A DNA stretch of 64,000 bases from Centroberyx gerrardi (Eukaryota > Chordata > Actinopteri > Beryciformes > Berycidae): positions 11,270,905 through 11,334,904 of the forward strand of contig NC_136019.1 of assembly GCF_048128805.1 (NCBI RefSeq). Reading direction: 5' to 3'. The notes beneath the pieces are model-generated. The model was not told the origin of the DNA, did no database searches, and was given only the letters and a program-made list of their open reading frames with translations. Below, in pieces: positions 1 through 22,500 of this stretch (positions are counted from its first letter, which is position 1; each line of letters starts with the position of its first letter). Both the position numbers and the translations under genes were made by a program.

Positions 1-659
1 AATCGGTGCCAGCGTAATAATATGGGAGAGAGAGAGAGAATGAGGGTTAAGGTTAGAATGGCAGAGAAACAAAAAAGAGGAAGTTGAGGTTACTAAACAT
101 TAATCTCACCTCAAAGCGACTGTAAGTGAAGGTTAAGGAAACACATTACTTTCTCTAATTCCTATACTGTTAGTCTTGCTTAAATAGGCCTTAATGTGAA
201 CTCTTCATCTGAACTTTGGTCTGGTAGATTACAGTTCTCAGAGAAAAGCAGATATCTGGTTGCTGTGCACTGGGGTGAATGAAAAGAAGATATGCTAAAC
301 TTTGCAGATGTTGCCCATTGCTCTTGAACGCAACCTTTTGCCCTGTATTTAACTCCGTTGCTCATGTGTTAACATCAGATTACATGGGTGTGCCTCCTGT
401 GAGACTTGGTTCCAACTGGTGCTTTCAGATTCAGACTGCAGCTCTCCAACTACACTGTTTCACTCCTTTAAAGCCACTAAATATGCCTCTTATTGCTTAT
501 TTCTCAATATGAATACAATGAATGATTACTGTGTATTGCCACTTCAATGCACATATGTGTGTTAACATGATATTCTGCCTATGTGTGACCTGACCACTAG
601 CAAGGAAACAGGAGGTAGCCAAAGGATGTATACTTAATCGGATTATTGGGAGAGTTAGA

Positions 660-830
660 TACTAATTTACAGCACTTGCTATTTGTGAATCAAGCCGTTT
701 TATCTGCGACTGGCATGAGCCGTGGCATCCATTTTCTATGTTCCTGTCAAAGTTGTTTGTACCATTTGTCTGTGACTCATCTTGTAATTTTGAATTCCAT
801 TTTGTACACATATATACGTATATAATAAAA
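660..830 (+). other. Possible 3' UTR end of a neighbouring + strand gene
   Basis: T-rich, non-coding sequence runs into AATAAA at 824-829, followed by an A-run and a GT-rich stretch. This is the usual look of a vertebrate cleavage and polyadenylation site. If real, a gene lying left of the window would converge on tnk1. No coding exon of it is visible in bases 1-660. Weak, composition-based call. Confidence 0.25.
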
Positions 831-1572
831 AAAGATCTGTACTTCAAAAATATATCAAACCCCATCTACGTTGTTTTAGTCTGTGTTCCTCTAGTTCAGG
901 GAGTGAGTGCCAGGAGAGCTTGGGGGGTGGGAGGGGGGGCAGGCCTTCTAAAACCAGTCTAAATGAGAGTCATCTGGTTTCACTTGGAAAAAATGATCCT
1001 TGCTTCAGAGGGATCTCCACTCTCTCATTCTCCGACCCACTGGCCAAACACTGGGCCCAGTTCCATTAAAGCTCAGCAGCCCTTTCCTTCTCTCTTACAC
1101 CTTCATTTCACCCCTATAGAGGGGCACTGGGCATCTTTTCAGTACCTTTACCTCTACAATATCTACTTAGGTGCAGTAGCAGTCTTGTAACTGCTTTTCA
1201 CTCAGTCTTATCTATCTGCAGTGATGGTAACAGGATGCTGGGAGAAATAATGGAACCAGGCCCTGCAGCAGCATTGGATTAAAACCTCTCCTTCCTTGGA
1301 CAGACACTGGAGAACTTACCGCTCCCCCTCCTGGCAGCCTGTGGGAAATACAACTGTGTAAGTTGTTCAGGGGGCATGTCCGAGCATGTCCATCCTCGCC
1401 TCGCTGCTGGTGGGCAATAACCCATGATTTGATTGTAATCCTGTAATATGTAATATTATGGTTCTTATTCTGCAGCGATCACCAAATTCAGTAGCTTACC
1501 AGTCATCAGTAGGAGCAATTCACCTTCTACCTGCTACTGAGCTATATAAATATTTACTCTAAGTCAATATAC

Positions 1573-1860
1573 AGGGTGTCTGCAAGTTTCATCAAGTTAA
1601 ATTTAAACATTTTAATGCCGGTTAGAAGGAAACATAAGACCAACTTCATGTAAAATAAACTCAAAAATGAAAATGACTAGACCCGTCTGAACATAATCTA
1701 GATCTGACAGTCCTCTCAAAAAGTACTTAATTAAGACTTCTATTTAAGACCCTAAATGCTTTGTTTAGCTGCATTCAACACCATTTAAAGCCTTGAGTTT
1801 AGATACCGGTAATATGATTTAAGACATTTTTAAGTCTTTTTCATGACCTGCAGACACCTT
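1573..1860. mobile_element. hAT-like non-autonomous DNA transposon (288 bp)
   Basis: The left end AGGGTGTCTGCAAGTTTCAT and the inverted right end (AAGGTGTCTGCAGGTCATGA on the other strand) form imperfect terminal inverted repeats. The interior is AT-rich and has no open frame. Ends beginning AGGGTGTCTGCA are a familiar abundant element in fish genomes. No clean target-site duplication was seen, so the copy is old or the borders are slightly off. Confidence 0.65.
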
Positions 1861-2235
1861 GATAAAAGTAAAGTTACTATATTAACTTGCAGAGCGGATG
1901 GATAAGCATAACGTTTTAGGTGCATAAGTTCTTGGAGTAAATGCTCCAGGTCATCGGTCTGAGTATTTTTAAGGCTGATAGGAAAGGAGTTTTAAACTAG
2001 AATTACAATGGAAGCCTATGAGCCTGAACTGATGATGAACGGCTTCATGCCAGTATATGAACCCAAGGGGAAAATATTGTAAGTGCACAATAAAAGTTAA
2101 TGAAAACTGTACCGAGCACATTATGTATGTGGGAGAAATACATTACGTATGAGGGACTTATAGAGTATTACTGTAACTTACAAAGCTTTTCCATTGATTA
2201 ATACACTGGAATGAAACCATTTTAAAGTAAAGTGT

Positions 2236-2444
2236 TGCCTGAGCTTGACCAGCGACCAGTGATTCAATTATGAAGTTTCTAATATTAAAACTGAGTGAGT
2301 TGTGAATATAATGAAAGCTTGTAGGCATACTACAAAACTCAGCAAGTCTGACAACAGAATAATTTGAAGGAAGCACACATACTTTTTCTTTTCTTTTCTT
2401 AAATGACTATTGTCCATAGCAGACTCAAACCCACGACTTAAATA
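2236..2444. repeat. Dispersed repeat B, copy 1
   Basis: About 210 bases nearly identical to 5247-5460, beginning TGCCTGAGCTTGACCAG and ending at ACTTAAAT. No coding capacity. The two copies differ by small indels and a TTTTC expansion in this copy. Family not recognised. Confidence 0.75.
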
Positions 2445-2677
2445 AAAGGATTACTAAAGCATAAATGTCTGTTATGATGAACATTTCCACGTATTCCCAT
2501 GTATGAAACGTTACAATTCAGAAAAGAGAAAGGAACTAAAAAGTGCACAGGAGAATAATCTGCTACTGTAGTTAGTGAAGCACAGACAGTAACAGTGATG
2601 TTGTCATGTGATGAGCCAAGGAGGGAAACTGCTCATATTGTCACATGAGACAACTCAACATATGGCTTGATCAACAA

Positions 2678-2683
2678 TTTATT
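2678..2683 (-). terminator. Candidate poly(A) signal of tnk1
   Basis: AATAAA on the minus strand, about 535 bases beyond the tnk1 stop codon, in AT-rich sequence that resembles the end of a 3' UTR. The SINE at 2900-3213 would lie inside this UTR. No transcript evidence is available; other signals are possible. Confidence 0.35.
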
Positions 2684-2899
2684 CAACACAACAATCAATA
2701 CTAACACAATATATACAAATTTATCAAGATAGAAAACTATTTGTAAAAAAACAAATAGATAATACACTGGATAACACAATATAAAAGCACAAGTCAGAAG
2801 TCTTTTGGGTGAATTCCTGTCTTTTTAAATCTTTTCTTCTTTCATTCATCTTCATTTTTCCATTTTTGTATCCTCTGTAGTGACGTCCCATGCCTTTTT

Positions 2900-3213
2900 T
2901 TCAATATTTGGGCAGCGGCAGCCTAAGAGTTCGAGCGGTGGGTTCGTGACAGGAAGATCGGTGGTTTGAGTCCTGAAGTGGGCTGGAAAATCTGGGCAGA
3001 GTGAGAGTGAATGGGAAATGCTCTTCCCTTCCCACAACTACCATCAAGCTGCCCTTGAGCAAGGCATCTAACCCCCAGTTTCTCCAGCTGAGCTGCTCAG
3101 CGGCCGGCAGCAGCAGACTGTGTTTGTACTGGGCAGCTCCCAGTGCGGATGTCTGTACGCTTGCTCAGTCCAACCTTCCCTGGATAAATAAAGATGATAA
3201 TAAGAAAAGAAAT
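2900..3213 (+). mobile_element. tRNA-derived SINE next to the tnk1 stop codon
   Basis: A tRNA-like head carries a B-box-like sequence (GGTTTGAGTCC, 2963-2973). It is followed by the body motif CCCTTGAGCAAGGCATCTAA and an A-rich tail with AAATAAAG after 3186. A second member of the family sits at 11240-11490. The insert is antisense to tnk1 and its tail ends a few bases beyond the tnk1 stop codon (3218-3220), so it should form most of the proximal 3' UTR. Confidence 0.75.
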
Positions 3214-3217
3214 AATC

Positions 3218-13469
<10,252 letters not shown>

Positions 13470-15697
13470 GACCTGGCCTGCCAGGCGCTGGCCTGCCTTC
13501 AGGAGCAAAAGGGCAAAGGTCACAAGACAGCGCAGGGCCAGACAATTCAGTTTTTTTTAAATCTGTCTTTTGTCGTTTCTCTTTTAAGTGTTAAACATTT
13601 TGCTGATGTGCTAATCATTCTAAGTGCCTTTTTCATTCAGCCGTCGTCTTCAGGCCACGTTTTCCAGTCAGGCCACATGAGAGAAAGACAAAGATGCAAT
13701 TAGGAGAAAGTGTCCTTGCCGAGTCTTCCTCAGCTCATTAAAGAGCCTGTTTTACAGTATCTGTGTTCCCACTCGGGCCTCGTTTGGTCACCATGGAGAT
13801 CTAACAAAAAGCCCTTGATGTGCTTTGTGCAGCAGGGGGGCTGATGAGCTTTCAGCGATGTGCCAAAATTTAACAAGTTGTTTGTTGGTACCCGACAAAG
13901 AGGAGGAATCTCATACAGGCGACTAATTTACTGTCTGCTGATTCAAGTTTTATTGTATCAAAGTTTTACAAAGACTGAGTATCCCCCCTAACAGAATGAT
14001 ACTCCTTCAAGCTGACAAAAATAGACACAGGATGGGAAAATGATGGTGCTTCTGTTTTTTGGATAATCAAGAGAACATGAAAGAGTGTGCCATGAATTTC
14101 ATTTGCACAGACTCAAACTAACGAAGCAGCAGTTAGCCACACAAATGAAACTGAATATGAGATAAGAAGTAAGAAGTAAATGGGTGAAAGATGATAGGAG
14201 GAGCAGAACAGTTCGGGCACAGAGGAAGAGAGGAACAGATGGATGAGCGGACAGAGCGGGGCAGGAAACAAAGACAGAGATAAAAGTGTTGCTGTTTTTT
14301 TTCCCTCTTTTCCCTCAGAAGCATGAACGTCAGTCACAGACGACGATCTTGCAAGGAATCCTGCAGCAATGCCACAAACCCAGACATGGAAACATTAGCT
14401 TGTGAAAGGTTTAGGGGTTCCAGTCCGACCGGATCCTCTTCACACAGTATTTACGTAACTGCGTTTACAAAATCCACAAGATGCTCGACTGCTAAAGACA
14501 TACTTTGTGTGGGAATTACACCATGAAATAGCAGCATGACCCTGAATAAACTGATATGGGTGGTGGCGGTATCACTTGCACTTTCTAATGAACTACCTGT
14601 TCTGTTTGCTTTAATATCTTTAGTGTGTTTACTTAAATATCTTTATTGTAGACAATTACAGACTCGCTCCGTTTGTCTCTCTCTCTCTCTCTTGTTGTTG
14701 TTGTTGATGTTGATGTTCTATATGTATAAGTGTCTTAATATGCGTTGTTTTAAAATGATGGACTTTTGGAAGACGAGCCTTTGGGCTAAAAGCCAAATAA
14801 AACCAAATCAAAATCAAACACAATCCTCTGCTTCAGCTTTCTTACAGTAAGCCAAGGCTGCAGCAGCAAGGGCGATAAACCTTGTATTCCTTCCTCTTTA
14901 TTGCAAAATTAAAAGTTAAAACTCATCAAATTCATACAACATTTCATAAAAATGCTGGCTGCCTCCAGGTCTATGTATGCCTGGTTGGTACTGTAGTCAT
15001 AAATCATCCTCTCGACTCAGTGTGTTATCAGCGGGCCGAGCAGAGCGGGTGTGAGTCAGGAGGACCTTCAACATTCCTGTGTCAACCACCCTGGGAAACC
15101 TTAACTAAGTGACTGCTACAGGGTTATTGTGCGTCTGCATTTCACGGCTGTCTTGGACAGATGAACAGCCTGTCATAAAACACTGTCACAGACACACAGA
15201 CAGACCAACCGACCGACTGACACTAACCAGGCAAATCCAAGAAGGGGCTAGTCTGGGCTTGTGCTGCATTGTGCCTAAATTAATTTCCAGGGACAACTCC
15301 CAAACACACACCCAACTGGATCTCACATCAGACAAATTCTCTTCAATTAAAAAAAAACCCCAACAACTTCACTGTGCAGCAAAGGCAAGTAAACAGAGAG
15401 GTCAGCTCTGGCTCTGAGATCATCCCCTCTCTATATGTACAGAGTGATGAATCTTTAACCCACCCAGCTACTGAACAATCCTCCCAGCCTAATGGCATGT
15501 GTGATATTCATTTAACATTGCTGAGGAGTCACCGGTAAAGCTCGCCGCTCTTTTATCATGCGAGCTATTATCAGACAAGTTGGCTTCAAATGGCCAACAG
15601 GATTGTTTACCCAGTCCGGCATCAACTTCTGTTGGACTGCCTTTCTTTACACACGTGATGGCTGCTTCCTCTGGGTGAAGCCAAGATCAAACCAATG

Positions 15698-15718
15698 GGA
15701 CACACACACACACACACA
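15698..15718. repeat. (CA)n microsatellite
   Basis: About ten uninterrupted CA units. Confidence 0.9.
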
Positions 15719-17161
15719 GTGCTTGATCAGCGACAGAGGAAAGAGTGTGACAAAGCTTCTCAAACACCAAACACCTGCAAAAGGAAGTGCATGACTCGAG
15801 TTGTTAAAACCACTGTCACACTAATCTTCACCTATCAACAGAGGGTGTGCCTCTCAAAAATATACATGACCTTAGTCCTATGCAAAACTGTATAGACAAT
15901 AGCATGGGAGTGTGTAGAGACTTATTTGGGTGTTTTGGATGTTCACCACTGAGTTCATATAGCTGGAAAAGGAAAAGGGCATGACAGGTATGCACCTAGA
16001 GGAAACATAAATAGTCAAATATAGAATTTTGTTAAAGATGAACATGATAGATAAAGCTATAGACAAACCAAAACTGGAGATATATTCGACACTTGCTTAT
16101 TTTTAATCTGCATTTAGGTGCATTCCAGGACTGTTTTATGTCATTAAAACTTGCTGGACTACTCAAGTTATATTCCTCCAAATGCCTGCAGCGTCCGAGC
16201 CAAAGAGAAACACTGATACCTACCGTTAATGAAGAAGAGTCAGTCCTCTGGAGGTTGACAGGCTGTTATTCCTTATGAACCCAGCGTCACATTCACACAC
16301 GCTCGAGGATAATCCATGTTGGCGACGTCGGCTCTCCACAAATCACGACTCTGCTCTATTAACACTCGAGCTTTGTTTAAATTCACCATTTGATAGATAC
16401 TCGACCTGTTTGTCGGCAGCGCTGTATTTTCATTTAGTTTTACATTTCTCGGCGAGTCATAAAAAGTTCACTTGTGGGATCTACCTGTGTGTTTTCAGCC
16501 TGTTTCTCCGCCCCTTCCTGGTTGAGTTTCACACTGACCACACCTCTTCTGGGTTCCCACCTGTAGCCTCCTGACAGCAAATCACCGGTGATACAAATAA
16601 TACAGTCTGCTGCCATAAAGCCTCAACACATCAATAACACATATCTGTAATGTTGGTTCCTAATTAGATAATCACTCATCACTAACTAGTTTAACCAGGG
16701 ATGTAGTGGAGGGTAAACCCACTTAAATCCAGTTTATCCATGTTTTTATTTGAGTTTACACACTTTTTTAAGTTGACATGAATCTTTGGGATGTAAATTC
16801 CTACATATCATAGTAAGCAGTATCAAAGTGATGTTATATGAGGAGAGGTAAATAAAAATATTTAGGCTATCTTATGAGAATTTAAGTTATTTTTGCTCTT
16901 AATGGTTGTTGTTTGCCTTATGATGATCACAGCAGATCATAGTTTAGCCATGTTTTTATTTACTACCATCACTGAGTCTAATGTAATAGAATTGGGAAAT
17001 TCCATAGGAGTCACGTCAAAGAAATTAGAAAAAAGGTGAAAAATATTGCTCCACGTAACATCACTATTGTTCTTTTGTGTCCATTATCCATGTTTAGTCT
17101 TGCCTTTGGATGCAGACGAAACTTGCCACAAGCTATGAGTCAAATAAAGAAACTCAAATGG

Positions 17162-17164
<3 letters not shown>

Positions 17165-17205
<41 letters not shown>
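17165..17205. repeat. (TC)n microsatellite
   Basis: About twenty uninterrupted TC units. Confidence 0.95.
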
Positions 17206-17208
<3 letters not shown>

Positions 17209-17818
17209 TCCTTCATACCTGCTGCTGCCAAGCAAGTCTGACCAGATTTTTCCCTCTCACGTGGTGCCAATAATTTGAATGTTCCCCTGCAGCAGCAGCA
17301 GCACCTTGCACCTTGCTCTTCCTGGTACAGTACCTCACAGCTGCTCCTCCCTGCCTGGATTACTCAATATACAATAGAGGCGGTGGAGCCCATTCACAGG
17401 ATCCTGCAAACAGGAGTGGCCGTTCGGATCTGTTTTCACTTCAAAAGCCTACTGGGACACTTTTGTACAATTGCAAATAAGACTATCTCGAACTTTTGAG
17501 ACATTTGAGAGGAGTTTTGTGTGACGATTGAGTGTCAGCTGATGCATCAATAAGTTATTGGGGTTTGATACTGTATTTAGAGCAATAATTCTCTTTTAAT
17601 CCACCAGGCAAAGACAACAAATCCAGCTTTTGATAAGGCGTGTGACTGTTTTTTGTGTCGCGTGATGCAGTGAGTATGGGGGCCATCAACTGCCAAGCGC
17701 TTTTCAAAACAACATAATGCTACAAAGTGCTTTGCAAACAACACTCAATAACAGTAACAATAACGATGAAAGGTTGGCAAACAATAAAAACATTAGAACT
17801 GAATAATTAGTAGAGGGA

Positions 17819-17989
17819 AAAATCCAAGGCACTCTCCTCTGTATAAAGTGAAAAAGCCTTTATTATTCTTGGCTATTCCATGTTAAAATGTTAGAAAATG
17901 CACCAGTAAACCAGGATGTAACACTTTAACGTGAAATAGCCAAGAATAAAGGCTTTTTCACTTTATACAGAGGAGAGTGCCTTTGATTT
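17819..17989. mobile_element. Foldback palindrome with arms of about 50 bases
   Basis: The left arm 17826-17877 (AAGGCACTCTCCTCTGTATA... to GGCTATT) is the reverse complement of 17935-17983 except for one extra ATT. The match continues outward for five more bases after one mismatch. The loop is about 57 bases with no open frame. The near identity of the arms points to a recent or selected structure, most simply a foldback or MITE-type insertion. It lies in the tnk1/trmt44 spacer. Confidence 0.8.
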
Positions 17990-18905
17990 ATTTCTTCTTT
18001 TCTCCTCTACTTATGGATTCCCCATATTTCCAATGATCGCCTCCAGTGAGCAGCAGCGTTCCCCATCTGATCAACACTGAATAATTCATACATTCAAAAT
18101 TCAGTGATACACCTTAAACCCACCGGACAGGTAGTTAGGTAACAACCTGTCAAGTCCGCCTTTCGACAAGCAGCTGAGTCTCGGGGGCGAACGAGGAGTG
18201 TGTGGGAGGGATATTTACTCTGCTTCTACTGTCTTCAACCTTATCTGATGTTAAGATTCATGGGGCCAAAGTTTCTGAGTGTCAGCTTACAGTGTGGGAA
18301 GGTCTTTCTTTATTGTTTGTGTGTGCGAGAGGCCTGGCTGGAGGTGAAGGGACGTGACCGTGGAAGTATTATACAGATGTGACGTGCTGGGTGATTCATT
18401 CAGTCTTTTGAACTGGGCAGAGGGAGTGTTGAAAGTGAGAGGAGAGAAATGTGACAGAGTAGATATGAGCCAGATATGAACCAGTGCTTTCACAGGAATG
18501 GATTGGTGTACACCAGTCCAATCCAATCAACCACCAAGTCATGCCTGGGGAGCCAGACTGTTGTGCAGTTTTTCCACTCTTCACCACTCTGACTTCTACT
18601 TCTGCTCTCTGTAATTTAGTAAAGATTTCCTGGCAGTGGATATAATGAAATGGATGAATAAGACAAGAGATACATGAGAGATGACAGAAGAACAAAGAGT
18701 GACAATGAATGAAGGCTTTGAGGCAAGGCGATTCAACTGTTGAATTAAACTGTTGGCATCATTTACGGAAAGGTCAAAGGTCAAAGCACACAGAAAAAGG
18801 AGAGCTTGTGACAAGATCCAAGGGTTTTGATTTAAGCATTTAGCTTATAGCCACTGAGCCTGTTGTGGAATTATAGGAAAGGTATCACAGTTATTGACTA
18901 GGAAT

Positions 18906-18907
18906 CT

Positions 18908-18945
<38 letters not shown>
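18906..18945. repeat. (TTC)n microsatellite
   Basis: TTC units with a few CTC/CCTC interruptions; a polypyrimidine tract. Confidence 0.9.
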
Positions 18946-18946
<1 letters not shown>

Positions 18947-19551
18947 ATCATGTTGACTCTTCTGTGGACCCCAGGAAGACTAGAAGTCACTGAGGCATCA
19001 ACCAATGTGGATCCTAGTAATATGCCCACCTACTACTAGTAGTAGTTTGTTGGCTGGAACAATAAAAATAATAAAAAGAAAAAAGGAAGAAAGTGCTGAT
19101 TCAAGTATCCCTGGAAATAGTTTCGTTTTAGTCATCATTTACAACTTTCTCGTTTTTCAAAACAGCTTTTAAATTACATTTTTTCAAAAAGGTTCACTGC
19201 ATCAACAGTCAGTATATTGGCTGCTGCCTAAAGCTAGATAAAGAACAACAGCACTCTCTACTGTATGATTTGGGTAAAGCATATTTGTTGAGTGTGCAAA
19301 CGTCATCAAAGAGCGACAACATTTCGCTACCTTTTAATATAGCATTATTAATAATAAAGCTTAAAAATATGTTTTCATGTTAGAATATGATCTGGAAGAT
19401 TATCCGAACAGATTTTACATGCACGCTTTATTAAAAAGCCCCTGTTTTCTTACCGGGACTTTTACTTTGAACGTACAAAATAAAAGTCCCCGGAAGTCAG
19501 CTGGTCGGGTTTTGTAAACACATGGCATGCCGTCCTGTTTGACGTTGAATT

Positions 19552-22500
19552 ATGCCAAAACTGTTTGATATAAAGTTCCCAGGAGAATGCAAGACTCTTC
19601 CCGAGGGATTTTGGTCCGCTGTCGACGTCTGGATAAAGAAACCTCACGTTGTAAACAAACGTCTGTGCGGCGCCAAGGAGACGGAGAGTAAAGATGTGGG
19701 AGCTGAGGCTGTTGGACCGCTGCTACACCCTGATCCCAAAGAGTCGAGTGATGTTTTATCCTTCTTGACGAGTGGAGTTTCATCTGCTCACGAAACGGAA
19801 AAACTCTGGTCCTCCACTGTCAGAACATTTATTCCTAAAGTGAACTGCTACGGCTCAAATGTACACAAAGAAGTTATACTGAAAGGTAAGATTGTGAAAG
19901 GCTCTGCTCAGTTCTGCTATCTTATGTTCGTTTTAAATGCATTTTAAAGGCCTCTTTTTGTATTTCTTTACTTTCTGTAGACTTTGACAGGCAGCGCGTG
20001 ACCTTTCTGCCGTTTGAAGAGGATGCAGAGGGGCAGGTTTCTCAAAAGAAGGGCAACGTTTATCAGATCCAGCTCCTCCAGCAGGACGGGGAGGAATGGT
20101 GAGTGGGAAAATGTCCATATTCTGTCATACAGAGGAAGTTCAAATAAGAAGTGATACAGAAAACTTCTGGCTCTCCCTGCTGTGGATCAGCATGACTGAA
20201 TACATGCGCTTTCAAGACTGTGTTCGCACATTCAGCCTATGTTTAATTAATGTTAACAAAGACACTTAAATCTCCTGAATCCTCCTCTCTAAGTTTGAAT
20301 TCACATTAAAATACTTAATGCCTTCATGTGGACAGAAGGGAAAGATGACAGTTAGAAAAATACCTGTACACTGAACTAATGTATTTTATTTCTAGGCTAT
20401 TTGTGCAAGGTAATCGGTGGATACTTTAAGAAAATGAATGAAGCAAGCCTCTCCTAAATATTCTTTATTCTTTTTTTAGTTATGTTGACGTACTTGTAGT
20501 CCTGAATCCCCTTAGCAGACTGATGAAAGCTGACACACACAGAATAACTGATTCCTCGATTGTCGCAAATAAAGAATGAACTACACAAATCTTGTCCACA
20601 TCCCAAAAAGGTTATCTGAATGCTGCATTATTATTATTAGTAGTAACAGTAGTAGTAGTAGCAGCAGTAGTATTGGTATATATGGGTGTGGAAGTAGATT
20701 TTAGGATAATGTGTTGGCAGTGATGTCTTTTTTCCTGCACCGTCTCTATTCTCTTCTCCCCAGATGCAGCTTTGTTGTTTGTATTGAAATGTTTTCATAT
20801 TTAAAACCCTCGACAAACTGGATAACGCAGAAGAACAAAGTCTAGATGACTCCCCTCTCTCCTGCAGGGCCTTGGAGCTGCATGTCTTGAGTCCAGACGA
20901 TTGGTTCTCAGACGGGCTGGTCTACCCCAAGCTGCCCTGGCTGTCCAGAGATCTGCTGCCCAAACTGGTGCGCTGGGCCTCCGAGAGCCGGAGCAGCGAG
21001 TTCAGGAGCACCTTGTCCCTGCTGCCGGTGGAGAAGTACAGCCTCACCTACCAGCAGCTCAAGGACAAGTACAAGGAGATGGTCAAGGTAAACGCAGTGG
21101 AAGACCTGAAGACTTGTTGCTGCTCATTTGTGTATTTATAAACTTGTCTCATGGCTGAATTTCATCATTTAGGTTGGGCATAGATCATTATTACTGATGT
21201 TTTATTCGTATGCCCAGGTTTGGCCCGAAGTGACGGATCCAGAGAAGTTTGTCTTTGAGGATGTTGCTATTGCTACATATCTCTTGGTGAGTTTAAGCTT
21301 GGCTGATATGTGTTTTAACGCCCCAATCAGTAATTTATTTGGCAATATAAATTGTAGTTGTATTTGCAATTTTGCATGGATTCTTGAAGAGTTTCACTGT
21401 ACTTATACATGGGAAAATAAGGTTCTTGCAACTGTCATATGCCACTGTAATGGCATACAGGTCTTTTTTACGTCCATTGCCAAACAAACATGTCTAACCA
21501 TGCGTGTGAAACTCATATTTATCTGCCACATGCCATCTGTCCGTGTATAAAAAGCTGAGTCGATCAGTTTGCGAGTGAAAAATGTCTTTAACCCAATAAA
21601 TCAGTTGATAAAACATCCTCAGGTGGAGTGACAGGGTCTCAACAGGTGGAGCCGTATTGCTCCTGTGGATTGGGGTTTTGCCAGAATGAGTGAAACCTCT
21701 CATGAACATACTGCAGTACTTACTGTCTGTCTGTGCTGTGCAGGTCCTGTGGGCCGAGGAGCGAGCAGAGAAGAGTCTGACTGCCAGACAGTCGTTTGTG
21801 GACCTGGGCTGTGGAAACGGCCTGCTGGTCCACATACTGTGCAATGAAGGGGTGAGTTCAGGACTGTGTGAACGTTGGCCTCTGTCTACCGTACCCAGTT
21901 GAAATGACAGCCATTTTCAGCTTTATGTTTTTATAGGTAGAGCACTTAGACTTCCAAACATATTATATCAAACCTCACAGAACAAACCTAGACTTTAATA
22001 TCAAAATTTCATATCAACCACTTGAAAAATGGATCAGCAATCTAGTTTGAAAATGATTGCTGGCATGATAATAAAATTCATTAGGGAATATAATTGAAAT
22101 TATTAGCTATCATTAGACTTTTGCTTGCAAAATAGTACTATTGAAGAGAATGCATTCAGCCGGATTTTTGAATATTGACAAAAAAAATTCAGTTGAATTT
22201 GCCTCTGGTTGACTTGTTCCACTATATGCACCACCTTTATGTCCAGATAAACCGCCCCATGAAGAAGACTGACCTCTCAGGCAAAGGTCTTTTAATTAGC
22301 CAAATATTCATCTGCGGCTTAATCGATGACATGGGGCCGGTCAGAGCCCAGGTGAGGGGGATTAATGCCTCTGAACATATTTAATCTGTGGTCTCACATC
22401 GCCCGGCCGGCCAGTCACAAACTGGGGCAGGTGTAATTGAAATTACACACAGCGGTCGGCGGGCAGAGTGTGAGCGTGGCAGAGGTCGGGCCGGCCGATG

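Larger units (their letters stand above)
13470..19551. other. Spacer between divergent tnk1 and trmt44
   Basis: No coding exon was found on either strand. It must hold the trmt44 promoter and any 5' non-coding exon of tnk1, but neither can be placed from sequence alone. It contains microsatellites at 15698, 17165 and 18906 and the palindrome at 17819-17989. The two start codons are about 6 kb apart, so a single short shared promoter is unlikely. Confidence 0.5.

Noticed and set aside
14536..14850. 104-codon + frame with hydrophobic runs in the tnk1/trmt44 spacer
   Set aside because: Leucine runs come from CTCTCT and TTGTTG microsatellite-like DNA; no signal peptide context or homology that I recognise.
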